A stretch of DNA of 32,670 nt from contig NZ_QHCT01000016.1 in NCBI RefSeq assembly GCF_003545885.1, positions 1 to 32,670 on the forward strand, read 5' to 3'. Below the pieces are notes generated by a model that searched no databases, had not been told where the DNA came from, and saw only the letters and a list, made by a program, of their open reading frames with translations. Below are positions 16,023 through 32,670 of the stretch, piece after piece (positions within the stretch are counted from its first letter, which is position 1; each line of letters opens with the position of its first letter). A program made the position numbers and the translations under genes. The DNA comes from Leptospira stimsonii. Lineage in GTDB: Bacteria; Spirochaetota; Leptospiria; Leptospirales; Leptospiraceae.

Positions 16023-16796
16023 ATGAAGTTAGATAAAACATTAAATTTTACAAAGTTACTAAAAAGTAAATTGTCGATATTGCAAGTCTTCCCTAATCAT
16101 GCTTTTGAAAATCAAACTGAAAGTCGTCAATTAACTGAACTTGAGATTTTAATTACTATATTTGTGCGTCATCTAACCAAAATGATTTATCACGCTGAGA
16201 ATTTTATAAGTTTTGTTGATCGCGCGAAGGTTGAGATTACCCAAAGAAGTAATCAAAGCAATTCAGGAGACAGGATAACATTTAATTTTGATTCTGGGTT
16301 TTCGACAATTATTCCGGACTCTATATTCTTTGAATTTGATTCCTTTGTTCTTACTGCTCGGACAATTTTAGATAAGAATATTCATAGAAGATTTCAACGG
16401 GAATTTCTAGATCGTAGAAAGAGTAGCTATAATCAATTAGCTCAAGATGTGAATCTCTATTTACTGAAGCCGCTTCTAAAGATTATTCGTGATGAGGTCA
16501 CACACTTGAATCATCATGGAACTAGTTTTGGTTCGATCGCAAATTTTAAACTTAGGGAAGATCAATGGGAGATGACTATTTATTCTAATTTTACGATTGA
16601 TGGAAGACGCGGAGATCTAATATTCATTTTTGGCTATATATTGAGATCGATAAATAAATTTGTTAGAGAGATTATTCATTTGTTAAGAGATGAGGTTTTG
16701 GAACGGTTTGGTCAACCCAATGAAAAAGCCGTTTTGATAAGTGGAAAATACGGAATTTCAGTCCCATCGCTAAAGGCGATTAAGCGAATCAATTAA
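16023..16796 (+). CDS. Hypothetical protein, possible HEPN-like
   Basis: The 257-residue protein has no signal or membrane segment and is mainly helical. It contains IIRDEVTHLNHHG (about 155-167), where R-x4-H matches the spacing of HEPN RNase motifs, and a preceding helix pair (FDSFVLTARTILDKN). It lacks the usual C-terminal position of the motif, so the HEPN assignment is tentative. A GAGGAG lies 12 bases before the ATG. Its flanking genes are a truncated defence-type nuclease and a basic hypothetical protein, so it belongs to the same accessory stretch. Confidence 0.45.
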   Translation: MKLDKTLNFTKLLKSKLSILQVFPNHAFENQTESRQLTELEILITIFVRHLTKMIYHAENFISFVDRAKVEITQRSNQSNSGDRITFNFDSGFSTIIPDSIFFEFDSFVLTARTILDKNIHRRFQREFLDRRKSSYNQLAQDVNLYLLKPLLKIIRDEVTHLNHHGTSFGSIANFKLREDQWEMTIYSNFTIDGRRGDLIFIFGYILRSINKFVREIIHLLRDEVLERFGQPNEKAVLISGKYGISVPSLKAIKRIN

Positions 16797-16874
16797 CAAT
16801 TGTAGTGCTAATTTTACTCTTCTCAAACAGCCAAAAATATTGATTTAACTTAACGTTCTTGCCAGTCTGGGATA

Positions 16875-17495
16875 ATGAAGAACGGTAAAGGCTCTGAAAT
16901 TACGAGAAAACAAAAAGAGTTATTAAAGCTTCAAAGGGAGTTGGATATTATTCGAAAAAAAATTCATGCGCTCCCCTTGTTGCCACTGCCGAAACCGGTT
17001 TTTCATTCATACGCGATCGGTTGGGAAATTAAACTAGCCACATCTAAGTATATTGATCAGTATAAATATATTGTAGATGAGTATGCCGAACACAGCAAAA
17101 CGAAAACACTTAAGAAAGCTAAGGAATTAAATCCACCTAAGATTACACTTTCCAATAGAGAGTATTTGAGGCTTTTAGAAAAATATCCTATGGCCTTGCG
17201 ATGGTTTATAAAGGGTAAAAACAAACTGAATAAAAAAATATATATATTCAATAAGCAGGATATCTTAATTAAAAGAATATTTAAAATATACGCCACTCAT
17301 TTGCGAACCGTCAATCCGAATCTTGAGAGTCGTAAGGCTGAGATCGAGCAGACTATTTATGAAAATTATAAAAATTCGGCTATGTTGAATAAATACTTAG
17401 GATTGAAAACCGATTGGAGAGAAGATATAAGGCATAAGTATGAGATTCGATATTTGGAAAAGATTACTAAAGAAGAGTTAAATGCATATAAATGA
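16875..17495 (+). CDS. Basic hypothetical protein with N-terminal coiled coil
   Basis: The 206-residue protein starts with a charged helix (ITRKQKELLKLQRELDII, about 9-26) likely to form a coiled coil, then a Pro-rich turn (LPLLPLPKP), and a Lys/Tyr-rich helical body. No catalytic motif, signal peptide or membrane helix is visible. It follows the possible HEPN gene by 78 bases, so the two may be co-transcribed. The family is not recognised. Confidence 0.5.
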   Translation: MKNGKGSEITRKQKELLKLQRELDIIRKKIHALPLLPLPKPVFHSYAIGWEIKLATSKYIDQYKYIVDEYAEHSKTKTLKKAKELNPPKITLSNREYLRLLEKYPMALRWFIKGKNKLNKKIYIFNKQDILIKRIFKIYATHLRTVNPNLESRKAEIEQTIYENYKNSAMLNKYLGLKTDWREDIRHKYEIRYLEKITKEELNAYK

Positions 17496-17522
17496 ATTCC
17501 TTGTTGAGTTGGCAGATATTGA

Positions 17523-17798
17523 AGGTTTGTATTTCGAATAAAATTTAATCGGATAGTAAGAATATATTTTTTAATTAGCTCCAAAGGTCATCCTTACCAA
17601 CACATCTTTTCGGACTTTTTTGACGTTTCGATTTGTAAAAATGCTAAGAGTCTGGATGAAGATTTGGAATGCATGGTCGAATTCGAAGATATAAAAGAAT
17701 TGATTGAGTTCTATCCGAACGAAATTAAAAAGAAGCCAGTCTATACTCGCTGTGCGATTGCTTTAAACTCGGAAGTAATCGAATCGGATTTAACGTGA
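17523..17798 (+). pseudogene. Gene remnant without a start codon
   Basis: A 92-codon frame is open here and ends at TGA 17796-17798, reading GHPYQHIFSDFFDVSICKNA and then an acidic helix and EIKKKPVYTRCAIALNSE, which looks like real protein. No ATG, GTG or TTG occurs before the middle of the frame. A short frame at 17482 (MHINEFLVELADIEGLYFE) stops just before it and could be its original N-terminus, separated by a frameshift. I see no function. It ends 14 bases from the recombinase stop, and fills most of the 317-base gap. Confidence 0.4.
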
Positions 17799-17812
17799 AA
17801 TAGTTTTTTGGT

Positions 17813-18706
17813 CTAAGGTATTCGCAACTCGAATCCATATTGAGAAGGAGTTTCAAAAATACTCATTCTAGCAGAATCAATCTTTTCCATAGGACTTGGA
17901 ATTTGTAACAAGTATTTTGGATTTACGTGAAGATAGATAAGCGTACTATTCAAGGCCGTATGCCCGAGTAATTTTTGGATATAAAATATGCTATATCCGT
18001 CTTCCAAAAGGTGAGTCGCAAACGAATGCCTCAAACAGTGTACACTTGCTTTCTTGATAATTCCGGCAATCTTGCTTATTTCCTTGAATTTTATTTGGAT
18101 CCATCGAATGTTAATTCGGTAATTTCTACCCTTAGTAAATGAGAAAAAGATATAAGAAGTTGGGTGGTAACTTTGAATATACTGATTTAACAAATATGCG
18201 GCCTGGTCGGATAGTATTGCGTATCGTTGCTTGCTTCCTTTTCCTTCTTCTATAAAAATAGATTTCCGTTCAAAATCTATGTGACTTACTTTTAGCTGTT
18301 CTAATTCTCCAATTCGGATACCCGACGAGTATAACAGTGTGAAGATTGTTTTCTCTTTTATAGAAGTACAATGCTTTAAGAAATTAGTTATCTCGGTTTT
18401 ATTCAGAACTGTAGCGACTTTGGGCTTTTTCTTCGGGGTAGGAATCAATTTCATCGTAGATTTCTTCTTTGCAAGTGTATAGAACAATGACAACGCGCTG
18501 TAGTAGACAAGAACTGTGGAATCGCTTAGTTCCTGTTTTCGGAGGTGTAAGAAGAAGTTATAGATATCAATTGGCTTTAACGTTAAAGGGGACTGTTTGA
18601 AAAATTCTGTAAGTCTTGAAACACATTCTGTATACGATTTGATGGTCTTCTTGGAATATCCGTAGACATACATGTCCGAAATCATTTTTTCTCGTAGCTT
18701 TCCCAT
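17813..18706 (-). CDS. XerC/D-like tyrosine recombinase
   Basis: The 297-residue protein has full-length architecture: an N-terminal SAM-like core-binding domain (about 1-85) and a catalytic domain with Arg 131 (SGIRIGEL), Lys 156 (EGKGSKQR), His 223 and Arg 226 (HCLRHSFA), His 249 (LLGHTA) and Tyr 258 (LIYLHV). The ending [19 protein letters not shown] resembles integrases of mobile elements rather than chromosomal XerC/XerD. The extra helix of integron integrases between the Lys and His motifs is absent. It lies at the junction between the accessory stretch and the envelope operon, as expected of an integrase near an element end. Confidence 0.85.
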   Translation of the reverse strand: MGKLREKMISDMYVYGYSKKTIKSYTECVSRLTEFFKQSPLTLKPIDIYNFFLHLRKQELSDSTVLVYYSALSLFYTLAKKKSTMKLIPTPKKKPKVATVLNKTEITNFLKHCTSIKEKTIFTLLYSSGIRIGELEQLKVSHIDFERKSIFIEEGKGSKQRYAILSDQAAYLLNQYIQSYHPTSYIFFSFTKGRNYRINIRWIQIKFKEISKIAGIIKKASVHCLRHSFATHLLEDGYSIFYIQKLLGHTALNSTLIYLHVNPKYLLQIPSPMEKIDSARMSIFETPSQYGFELRIP

Positions 18707-18821
18707 ATGGTTAAAGGATTTGGAATTTAAAATGGTACAACTTAAATTTTAGAAATTTATTCGGTTGTTTAGATATAAAACTAATAGAGAATATTTAAAG
18801 AAAAGTGAAGTGGAAAGACAC

Positions 18822-19160
18822 TTAACGATACGGAGCAATATTAGATCTGTACCTATTAGGTCGCACAGTCTCGTAATGGATTAAGCATCCGTCCGATTCT
18901 TTGAAATTGTTTACACAAGAATCTCGGCAGATTCCTCTTCTTGGGTCCCGAGGATTCATGTCCGGATATTCTAAATCACATGATTTTAAGCAATTATCGA
19001 GTTTTAGATTACATGCCTTGATTGTTTCAAGCTCTTCGCGAGGCATAGGGTGAGAAGGAGCCTCGGTTCTCACTGCATAAGTTTGCGATTGATTGGAAAT
19101 TGAGTTGCAAGATAGCGCAATGACGTAAAGCGAAATACTAAAAAATGCACGAAATACCAA
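18822..19160 (-). CDS. Small Cys-rich lipoprotein
   Basis: The start is TTG with GAGGA upstream. The 112-residue product opens with a signal peptide (FRAFFSISLYVIALSC) whose LSC forms a lipobox, modified Cys at 18. The mature part has six more Cys (CNLKLDNCLKSC, GICRDSC, DGCLIHY), likely pairing as disulfides in the periplasm or at the surface. The function is unknown. It lies 87 bases downstream of the four-gene envelope operon on the same strand and may have its own promoter. Confidence 0.65.
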   Translation of the reverse strand: MVFRAFFSISLYVIALSCNSISNQSQTYAVRTEAPSHPMPREELETIKACNLKLDNCLKSCDLEYPDMNPRDPRRGICRDSCVNNFKESDGCLIHYETVRPNRYRSNIAPYR

Positions 19161-19247
19161 GATAGTATCCTCGAATGATTTCCGAATTGTCCAGAGAATG
19201 AATAGATAGTGCGATTTGACTCAAGATCTAAATTATATAAGGTCCTT

Positions 19248-19828
19248 CTAACGACGAAATCCTAACCTCAATAAAATAAAACACTGAAGTAAGATCGAAA
19301 CCGATATCAGAGATAGCGTCAGATAAAATGCATTTGATTTCTCTTGTAGAATATGAATTTCATCACGAATTTGTTTTAAAGACTCGTTCATTTCTTTGAA
19401 AGGAGATATCACTTCTCCATTCTCGCCGACCTGAGAACCAAAAGGTGTAAATCGAGTTTTTAGAATTGGTGAAGAGTTTGCATGGTCAACGAGTCTCTTA
19501 TCTTTCAATTCAATATATCTGGCACGGACCGAAGGGTTGTTCGGCCAGTTGGCAAAAGCTTTTTCATAATACACAAAGGCTGTTTTAAACTTTCGGTCTT
19601 TGTATTTTTGATCTGCTATTCGAATCCAGACTTCAGTTTGATAGAGTTGAATTGTAGCGTCATTTGGATCGAGTCGGATCCATTCATCTAAAAGAGATTG
19701 AGCTTCTGCGATTCGGTTTGAGTCAATATAATCTCGAATTTGTTGATAGCGGTTGTCTTCAGTTCCTTGAGCGGATATTCCTGAAAATCCAATCGAAAAG
19801 AAAAGAACCAAACTAAAGCTGAATTTCT

Positions 19829-19832
<4 letters not shown>
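19248..19832 (-). CDS. TPR protein with signal peptide and C-terminal membrane anchor
   Basis: The 194-residue protein has an N-terminal signal (KKFSFSLVLFFSIGFSGISA), about two TPR units (RIAEAQSLLDEWIRLDPNDA and KTAFVYYEKAFANWPNNPSV), a coiled-coil-like stretch (MNESLKQIRDEIHILQEK) and a C-terminal membrane helix (about 168-190) ending in RLGFRR. It is thus a periplasm-facing inner-membrane protein suited to binding partners. Its ATG overlaps the stop of the Kelch lipoprotein gene (ATGA), so it is the last gene of the operon. Confidence 0.7.
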
Positions 19833-21190
<1,358 letters not shown>

Positions 21191-21224
21191 TCCATAATTC
21201 CAGATATTTTGTCCATACATTACA

Positions 21225-22649
21225 TTAATATTTTATAATTAAAAGATCTGAAGTCTGACTTGGCGTTCCAACAAAAGTTTCGCCGTTCAAAGGTCCATTA
21301 GTGTAACCAGTTAAATAAGGATGGCCTAACTGATCAATTGTGATCGAATACGCATCAGAATGATAACCTTTTGTTCCGGAAATAGATGTCCAAATTTTAT
21401 TTCCATTTAAATCATATTTTGAAAGAAACACATTGTGTTTTGAATTGCTTGGATCCGAATGAACTTGTTTGTCTAAATTTCCAGTAGTGTAACCTGTAAT
21501 ATAAAGATTTTGATTCTTATCAAAAACAATTCCTGTTCCTACTGCACTTTTGCTCGAAACTTCAAAAATTGATCCAGTAAACCCTAACTGTCGAGTCCAA
21601 ATACGATTTCCATTGCTATCAAATTTGATTATTAGTAGGTCGCTTGTGTTGTTTCCTGATTCTACTTGATCGTCAATATTTCCATTAGTAGAACCGGTGA
21701 TATAAATATTTCCGAAATTGTCTAAGGTCAAAGCATTAGACACTGTGTTTTTCCCAGGAATTCCAGTCTGTTTAGTCCAAAATTTGTTTCCGCTATTATC
21801 AAATTGAATTAGCAAAGAATCCGTTGCTGAAACTCCGTTCAATGTTGTCCCGGGGATAGAGAAGGTTAAATAAATCTTTCCATTAGAATTATCGTATGTA
21901 ATTCCAGAAGGGGATGGGCCTGCATATAATTTAGTCCATTGCTTTACTCCGACCGAATTATACTTTACTATAAAATAGCCTGTTCCTCCTCCTCCTCCGA
22001 AAGTCTGTCCATCGAGCCCACTTGTAGAAGTTCCAGTAACAAAAATATTACCGGTAGAGTCGGATGCGACGCTTGTTGCACCTGCTTTTCCACCAGTCGC
22101 TATGCCTAACAATCTTGTCCAGAGTTTGTTTCCATTGGAGTCGAATTTTACAATGAACAAATTTCTATCCGCGAAATCAGGAGAACCATCAAAAGCTTCT
22201 CCATCTAATGCTCCATTTGTAGTTCCAGCAGAGTAAACATTTCCAGAAGAATCAGACGTAATAGCATAGGCCGTCGTTTGGTCGCCTACAACACCCATTA
22301 AGCGTGTCCATTGTTTAGAGCCGGAAGAGTTATATTTTGATACGAAAAGGTCATAAATTCCAGTGAGTAATTGCCCATCGAAATTACCAGAAGCTTGTCC
22401 AGTTACATAAACGTTATTGCTTGAGTCGGAGGTTATTGAATTTGATTGTAGTCCTCCACTTGAACTTGTCCCTAATAACCGAGTCCATTCGGCTTTTGGT
22501 CCGGGTGTCGTTATGCCAGAAAATAATTGAAGCAAGGAGAGTGTTGTTAGATCATCAATTCCTTTCTTCTCATGCTTACAGGTAAGAAAGGTTCCTGTTA
22601 AAATAAGAATTAAAAGCACATTCTTGAATATCCTTGGTCTGAAGTTCAT
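21225..22649 (-). CDS. SBBP seven-bladed beta-propeller lipoprotein
   Basis: The 474-residue protein starts with a lipoprotein signal (FKNVLLILILTGTFLTC). It carries seven SBBP-type units, each with a Y-x-T-G element then a D/N-G-x turn and KY/F-D-NG-x-W-T: VYVTGQASGNFDGQ, VYSAGTTNGALDGE, IFVTGTSTSGLDGQ, IYLTFSIPGTTLNG, IYITGSTNGNIDDQ, LYITGYTTGNLDKQ, PYLTGYTNGPLNGE. Seven units fit one closed propeller. GGGGAGA provides a ribosome binding site about 10 bases upstream. Family members are known from Leptospira, supporting the host guess. It precedes the Kelch gene in the same operon. Confidence 0.85.
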   Translation of the reverse strand: MNFRPRIFKNVLLILILTGTFLTCKHEKKGIDDLTTLSLLQLFSGITTPGPKAEWTRLLGTSSSGGLQSNSITSDSSNNVYVTGQASGNFDGQLLTGIYDLFVSKYNSSGSKQWTRLMGVVGDQTTAYAITSDSSGNVYSAGTTNGALDGEAFDGSPDFADRNLFIVKFDSNGNKLWTRLLGIATGGKAGATSVASDSTGNIFVTGTSTSGLDGQTFGGGGGTGYFIVKYNSVGVKQWTKLYAGPSPSGITYDNSNGKIYLTFSIPGTTLNGVSATDSLLIQFDNSGNKFWTKQTGIPGKNTVSNALTLDNFGNIYITGSTNGNIDDQVESGNNTSDLLIIKFDSNGNRIWTRQLGFTGSIFEVSSKSAVGTGIVFDKNQNLYITGYTTGNLDKQVHSDPSNSKHNVFLSKYDLNGNKIWTSISGTKGYHSDAYSITIDQLGHPYLTGYTNGPLNGETFVGTPSQTSDLLIIKY

Positions 22650-22689
22650 CTTTTCTTTTCTCCCCTATTTAAATAAAAGATAAAGCAAA

Positions 22690-23598
<909 letters not shown>

Positions 23599-23887
23599 TG
23601 TTTAGAGTTTTGAGAAGGAAGCTTGGCTCAGGGTTATTATTTCGGTTTCAATTTACAAAGAAATGTATCAATTCAAAGAAAACTGATTACTAAAAACAAA
23701 AATGCACCTAAGTATTTATAGTCAAGAGAATTTGAGTTACAGACATTGAATAAAGGTTTTAAATGATAAAATAGTATTTATTTGGAAACAAACGACAAAT
23801 AAATGTGTCAAAAATTCATTGACTCGCATTGCCTTCAAAGGTCCATCTGTTATCTATCTGGAACTTTTATGGGAACGAACAAAGAGT
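23599..23887. other. Divergent promoter region of RHS gene and envelope operon
   Basis: This 289-base AT-rich gap must hold promoters for both directions. TTGAAT...TAAAAT near 23747-23773 is a weak candidate for the RHS gene, with 15-base spacing. No gene or strong hairpin seen. Confidence 0.3.
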
Positions 23888-30764
<6,877 letters not shown>

Positions 30765-30790
<26 letters not shown>

Positions 30791-31433
30791 CCATAATAAA
30801 TATGCAATCAGTGTATTCTCTATATTACTTTTTCCTTTCTTACTCGGGTGTTTGCAATTTAAACAAACGCTCAAGCAAGAAAGTGGAAAACAACAGCAAA
30901 TTTTAAATTTTTCTCAAGAAAAATATTGTTTTGAATTTAATTCAGAACAAATAAATGGAAAACAAATTGAGCACAATGTTGATCGTTACCAATTTGCAAT
31001 AGAAAAGAGATATTATTCCTATCGTCAAAGCATTGAAGGGGGACTCATTGAAAAGGTTGGCATAAAAAAGTGCGAAATTGGAAGTTTATCCAGATCAAAA
31101 ATCAAAATTTCTTTTAATTGGAATACGGATCCCGACTGTGTTAGAAGACAAAGTCCGGAAGAGTTTAAGGGATGCCAGATTTGGAATTTTTTAGCAGGAT
31201 CAACTCTCGGCATCATTCCATTCTGGGGTTCTACAACGAGTGAAATTTCCTTTAGAATTTACGAATCAAATTTGGAAAAAGCTCAATACATTTATAAACC
31301 AAGTGTTTACATTGTGTTTTCGATTTTACTTTTACCAGTTACATGGGTTAATCTAATTCGATCTGTACCTGAAGATACCTTTGAACAAACTATTGAACTT
31401 TTCCTTGCTGACTCCGGGTTAAGTCAAAAATAA
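30765..31433 (+). CDS. Lipoprotein after the RHS tail, candidate immunity protein
   Basis: ATG 30765 follows AGGAAG at ideal spacing, so I prefer it over GTG 30750; it overlaps the RHS gene by 26 bases. The 222-residue product has a lipoprotein signal ([14 protein letters not shown]) and two later hydrophobic stretches ([16 protein letters not shown] and [16 protein letters not shown]). It is clearly related to the protein at 31670-32311: shared CYEF, G-C-x-IW, LG-IPFWG, TSEI, ILLLP, ELFL-DSGL. Position directly after a toxin tail, overlap, and duplication together with that tail suggest immunity, perhaps protecting the envelope. That function is inference. Confidence 0.65.
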
Positions 31434-31440
31434 TATTGAT

Positions 31441-31665
31441 TTTGATAATTCAGAGACTATCCTTCTTTATAATATTCGTTTCATTCAAAATTGCATTCTG
31501 ATTGTTATTGGAGTGATCTTTTTCACTGAAATAATCGTTGCTGCAGTTGCTTTGGTAGCAGAAGGAGCAGTAAACGCCAGTTTAGTTTTTACTGCCGCTA
31601 AGCTCATTATTGAAGGAATAACGGGTGAAGAGGTTGACGATGGTAGACCATATATCACTGATTAG
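31441..31665 (+). pseudogene. Orphan copy of the RHS C-terminal tail
   Basis: This open frame has no clear start and encodes about 74 residues. Its last ~60 match the end of the RHS protein: ILIV...IFF..EII, then [28 protein letters not shown] versus [28 protein letters not shown]. The third bases differ widely, so the copy is old or came from a related strain. It directly precedes the second lipoprotein, as the RHS end precedes the first. I read it as a displaced tail. Confidence 0.75.
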
Positions 31666-31669
31666 ATAG

Positions 31670-32311
31670 ATGAAAAGGAGAAGTTTTTTACTTTTAGTCA
31701 ACTTTGCTCTCTTTGGATGTCTTCAATTTCCAAATGTTCCGACTCGCCCGGTGCAAATTGAAAGAGTGACACCAAATTTCGATCAGAATGATATTTGCTA
31801 CGAGTTTGGATCACAAACAATGAATGGACGAACCCTTGAGGAGAATTTGAAAAAATTCGGTGGTAAGGCGCATGTTGATTTTCTAAATGAAATAAAGACT
31901 GAGATACAAAAATATTTAGTTGAGAATTCGCGAGTAAATCACTGCCAAATTGAATTGAAAACAATAGTAAAAATTCTTATTTCATTGAATATTAATTCTT
32001 ATGCGGATTGCTCGATAAAACAAAATGCAGACAATCTGAATGGTTGCGAAATTTGGTTTTTTTTTTCTGGACTGACACTAGGTGTAATTCCATTTTGGGG
32101 GACATCTACAAGTGAAATTCGATTTGAAGTAATCGATACTAAAAATCAGGTTTTCTCATATCCTTATCGACCAAGCATTTTTGCGATAACGCATATTCTC
32201 TTACTTCCTCTATCGTGGATAAATTTACTCCGTGGAATGCCTGCGGCTCCCTTTAAGCAATCGGTAGAATTATTTTTATTTGATTCGGGACTTAAGGAAA
32301 AAGAGAAGTAA
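31670..32311 (+). CDS. Second lipoprotein, paralogue of the one after the RHS gene
   Basis: The 213-residue protein has a lipoprotein signal ([14 protein letters not shown]) and aligns over its length with the lipoprotein at 30765-31433: [12 protein letters not shown] versus [32 protein letters not shown] versus [20 protein letters not shown], and ELFLFDSGL versus ELFLADSGL near the ends. It starts five bases after the orphan tail's stop with a weak ribosome binding site, so translation may be coupled to the tail frame. As partner of the displaced tail it would be an immunity gene retained after the toxin changed; this is inference. Confidence 0.7.
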   Translation: MKRRSFLLLVNFALFGCLQFPNVPTRPVQIERVTPNFDQNDICYEFGSQTMNGRTLEENLKKFGGKAHVDFLNEIKTEIQKYLVENSRVNHCQIELKTIVKILISLNINSYADCSIKQNADNLNGCEIWFFFSGLTLGVIPFWGTSTSEIRFEVIDTKNQVFSYPYRPSIFAITHILLLPLSWINLLRGMPAAPFKQSVELFLFDSGLKEKEK

Positions 32312-32429
32312 TATACTTATATTTTATTTTTAAACGAGTTACCAAAATCAGACTAACGTTCAAGAAGCTATGACGGTTGGAAAGTATTCTTGAAACCTAG
32401 GCATTTTTTGGCAAACTTACTAGCTATAA

Positions 32430-32612
32430 ATTGGCTTTGTAGAAAAAGTTGGATACATTGGGTACCCTATTTCAGTGAAAGCCGTCTTCGAAATATTGGG
32501 TCCTGTGTTTGCAATTCTTGGTGCAATTGCTCTTATCGCTACAATTGAATTAATGGAATTAACCGGAGCGATAAGTCCTCCGTCGGGAGGTATGTTTGGT
32601 CCGGGAGTTTAG
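32430..32612 (+). pseudogene. Third hydrophobic tail fragment
   Basis: A 60-codon frame open after a TAA at 32427, with no good start, ends at TAG 32610. It encodes a hydrophobic segment (EILGPVFAILGAIALIATIE) then a Gly/Pro-rich end (GAISPPSGGMFGPGV). It is not similar to the other two tails by eye but has the same layout: membrane segment, short polar end, then an overlapping lipoprotein-like start. It is probably another displaced RHS tail. Confidence 0.45.
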
Positions 32613-32670
32613 CCATGTTAAATTAAAAATTCTGAAAGTATTGCTTTTACTCTCTATAACTTTCATCCTG
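32596..32670 (+). CDS. Start of a third lipoprotein-like gene, cut by window end
   Basis: TTG at 32596 is preceded by GGGAGG with 5-base spacing. The frame stays open to the window end and encodes a basic start and a hydrophobic run (KLKILKVLLLLSITFIL), a signal peptide. It overlaps the third tail by 17 bases, as the first lipoprotein overlaps the RHS gene. An ATG at 32614 in another frame stops after three codons. The lipobox would lie outside the window. Confidence 0.45.
   Translation, partial: MVREFSHVKLKILKVLLLLSITFIL

Overview
The window looks like Leptospira, an inference from gene content with no marker gene present. It is AT-rich. It holds several lipoproteins with loose spirochaete-type lipoboxes, a seven-repeat SBBP propeller lipoprotein, a Kelch lipoprotein and a very large SpvB/FG-GAP/RHS protein. 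No rRNA or tRNA gene was seen.

Layout. (1) 1-1.66 kb: three overlapping genes for very basic proteins, one a degenerate HNH-fold protein; the first runs in from outside the window. (2) 1.66-7.8 kb: an accessory stretch rich in candidate anti-phage genes: an ApeA-like HEPN protein, a frameshifted gene of unknown function, a 57-aa conserved small protein, and a tight three-gene set (SIR2-like NADase, PD-(D/E)xK nuclease-like protein, Schlafen/AlbA_2 protein). Three diverged copies of a structured repeat of about 90-125 bp lie between these genes. (3) 7.8-9.3 kb: an XRE regulator divergent from a TM2 protein and a lipoprotein. (4) 9.6-13.0 kb: a large primase-helicase-like replication protein convergent with a short tyrosine recombinase, which looks like the core of an integrative or plasmid-like element. 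(5) 13.2-17.8 kb: more candidate defence genes (AbiC-like membrane protein, second HEPN protein, truncated Avs/NLR-type nuclease domain, possible third HEPN protein), a basic hypothetical protein and a gene remnant. (6) 17.8-18.7 kb: a full-length XerC/D-like tyrosine recombinase. (7) 18.8-23.6 kb: envelope genes on the minus strand, four of them in a compact operon (LSm-like/outer-membrane protein, SBBP lipoprotein, Kelch lipoprotein, TPR protein). (8) 23.9 kb to the end: a roughly 2300-aa RHS polymorphic-toxin-like protein, followed by what appear to be stacked C-terminal-tail plus lipoprotein modules.

Two systems deserve most attention. The first is the SIR2 / PD-(D/E)xK / AlbA_2 cassette at 4598-7415, whose gene combination I do not recognise as a named defence system. 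The second is the RHS locus, where the last ~60 residues of the toxin tail and the adjacent lipoprotein are repeated in tandem as a diverged copy, and a third tail plus lipoprotein start follows at the window edge. This is the arrangement expected of displaced toxin tails kept with their immunity genes, here with lipoproteins in the immunity position. All functions are assigned by motif recognition by eye; no database search was run.
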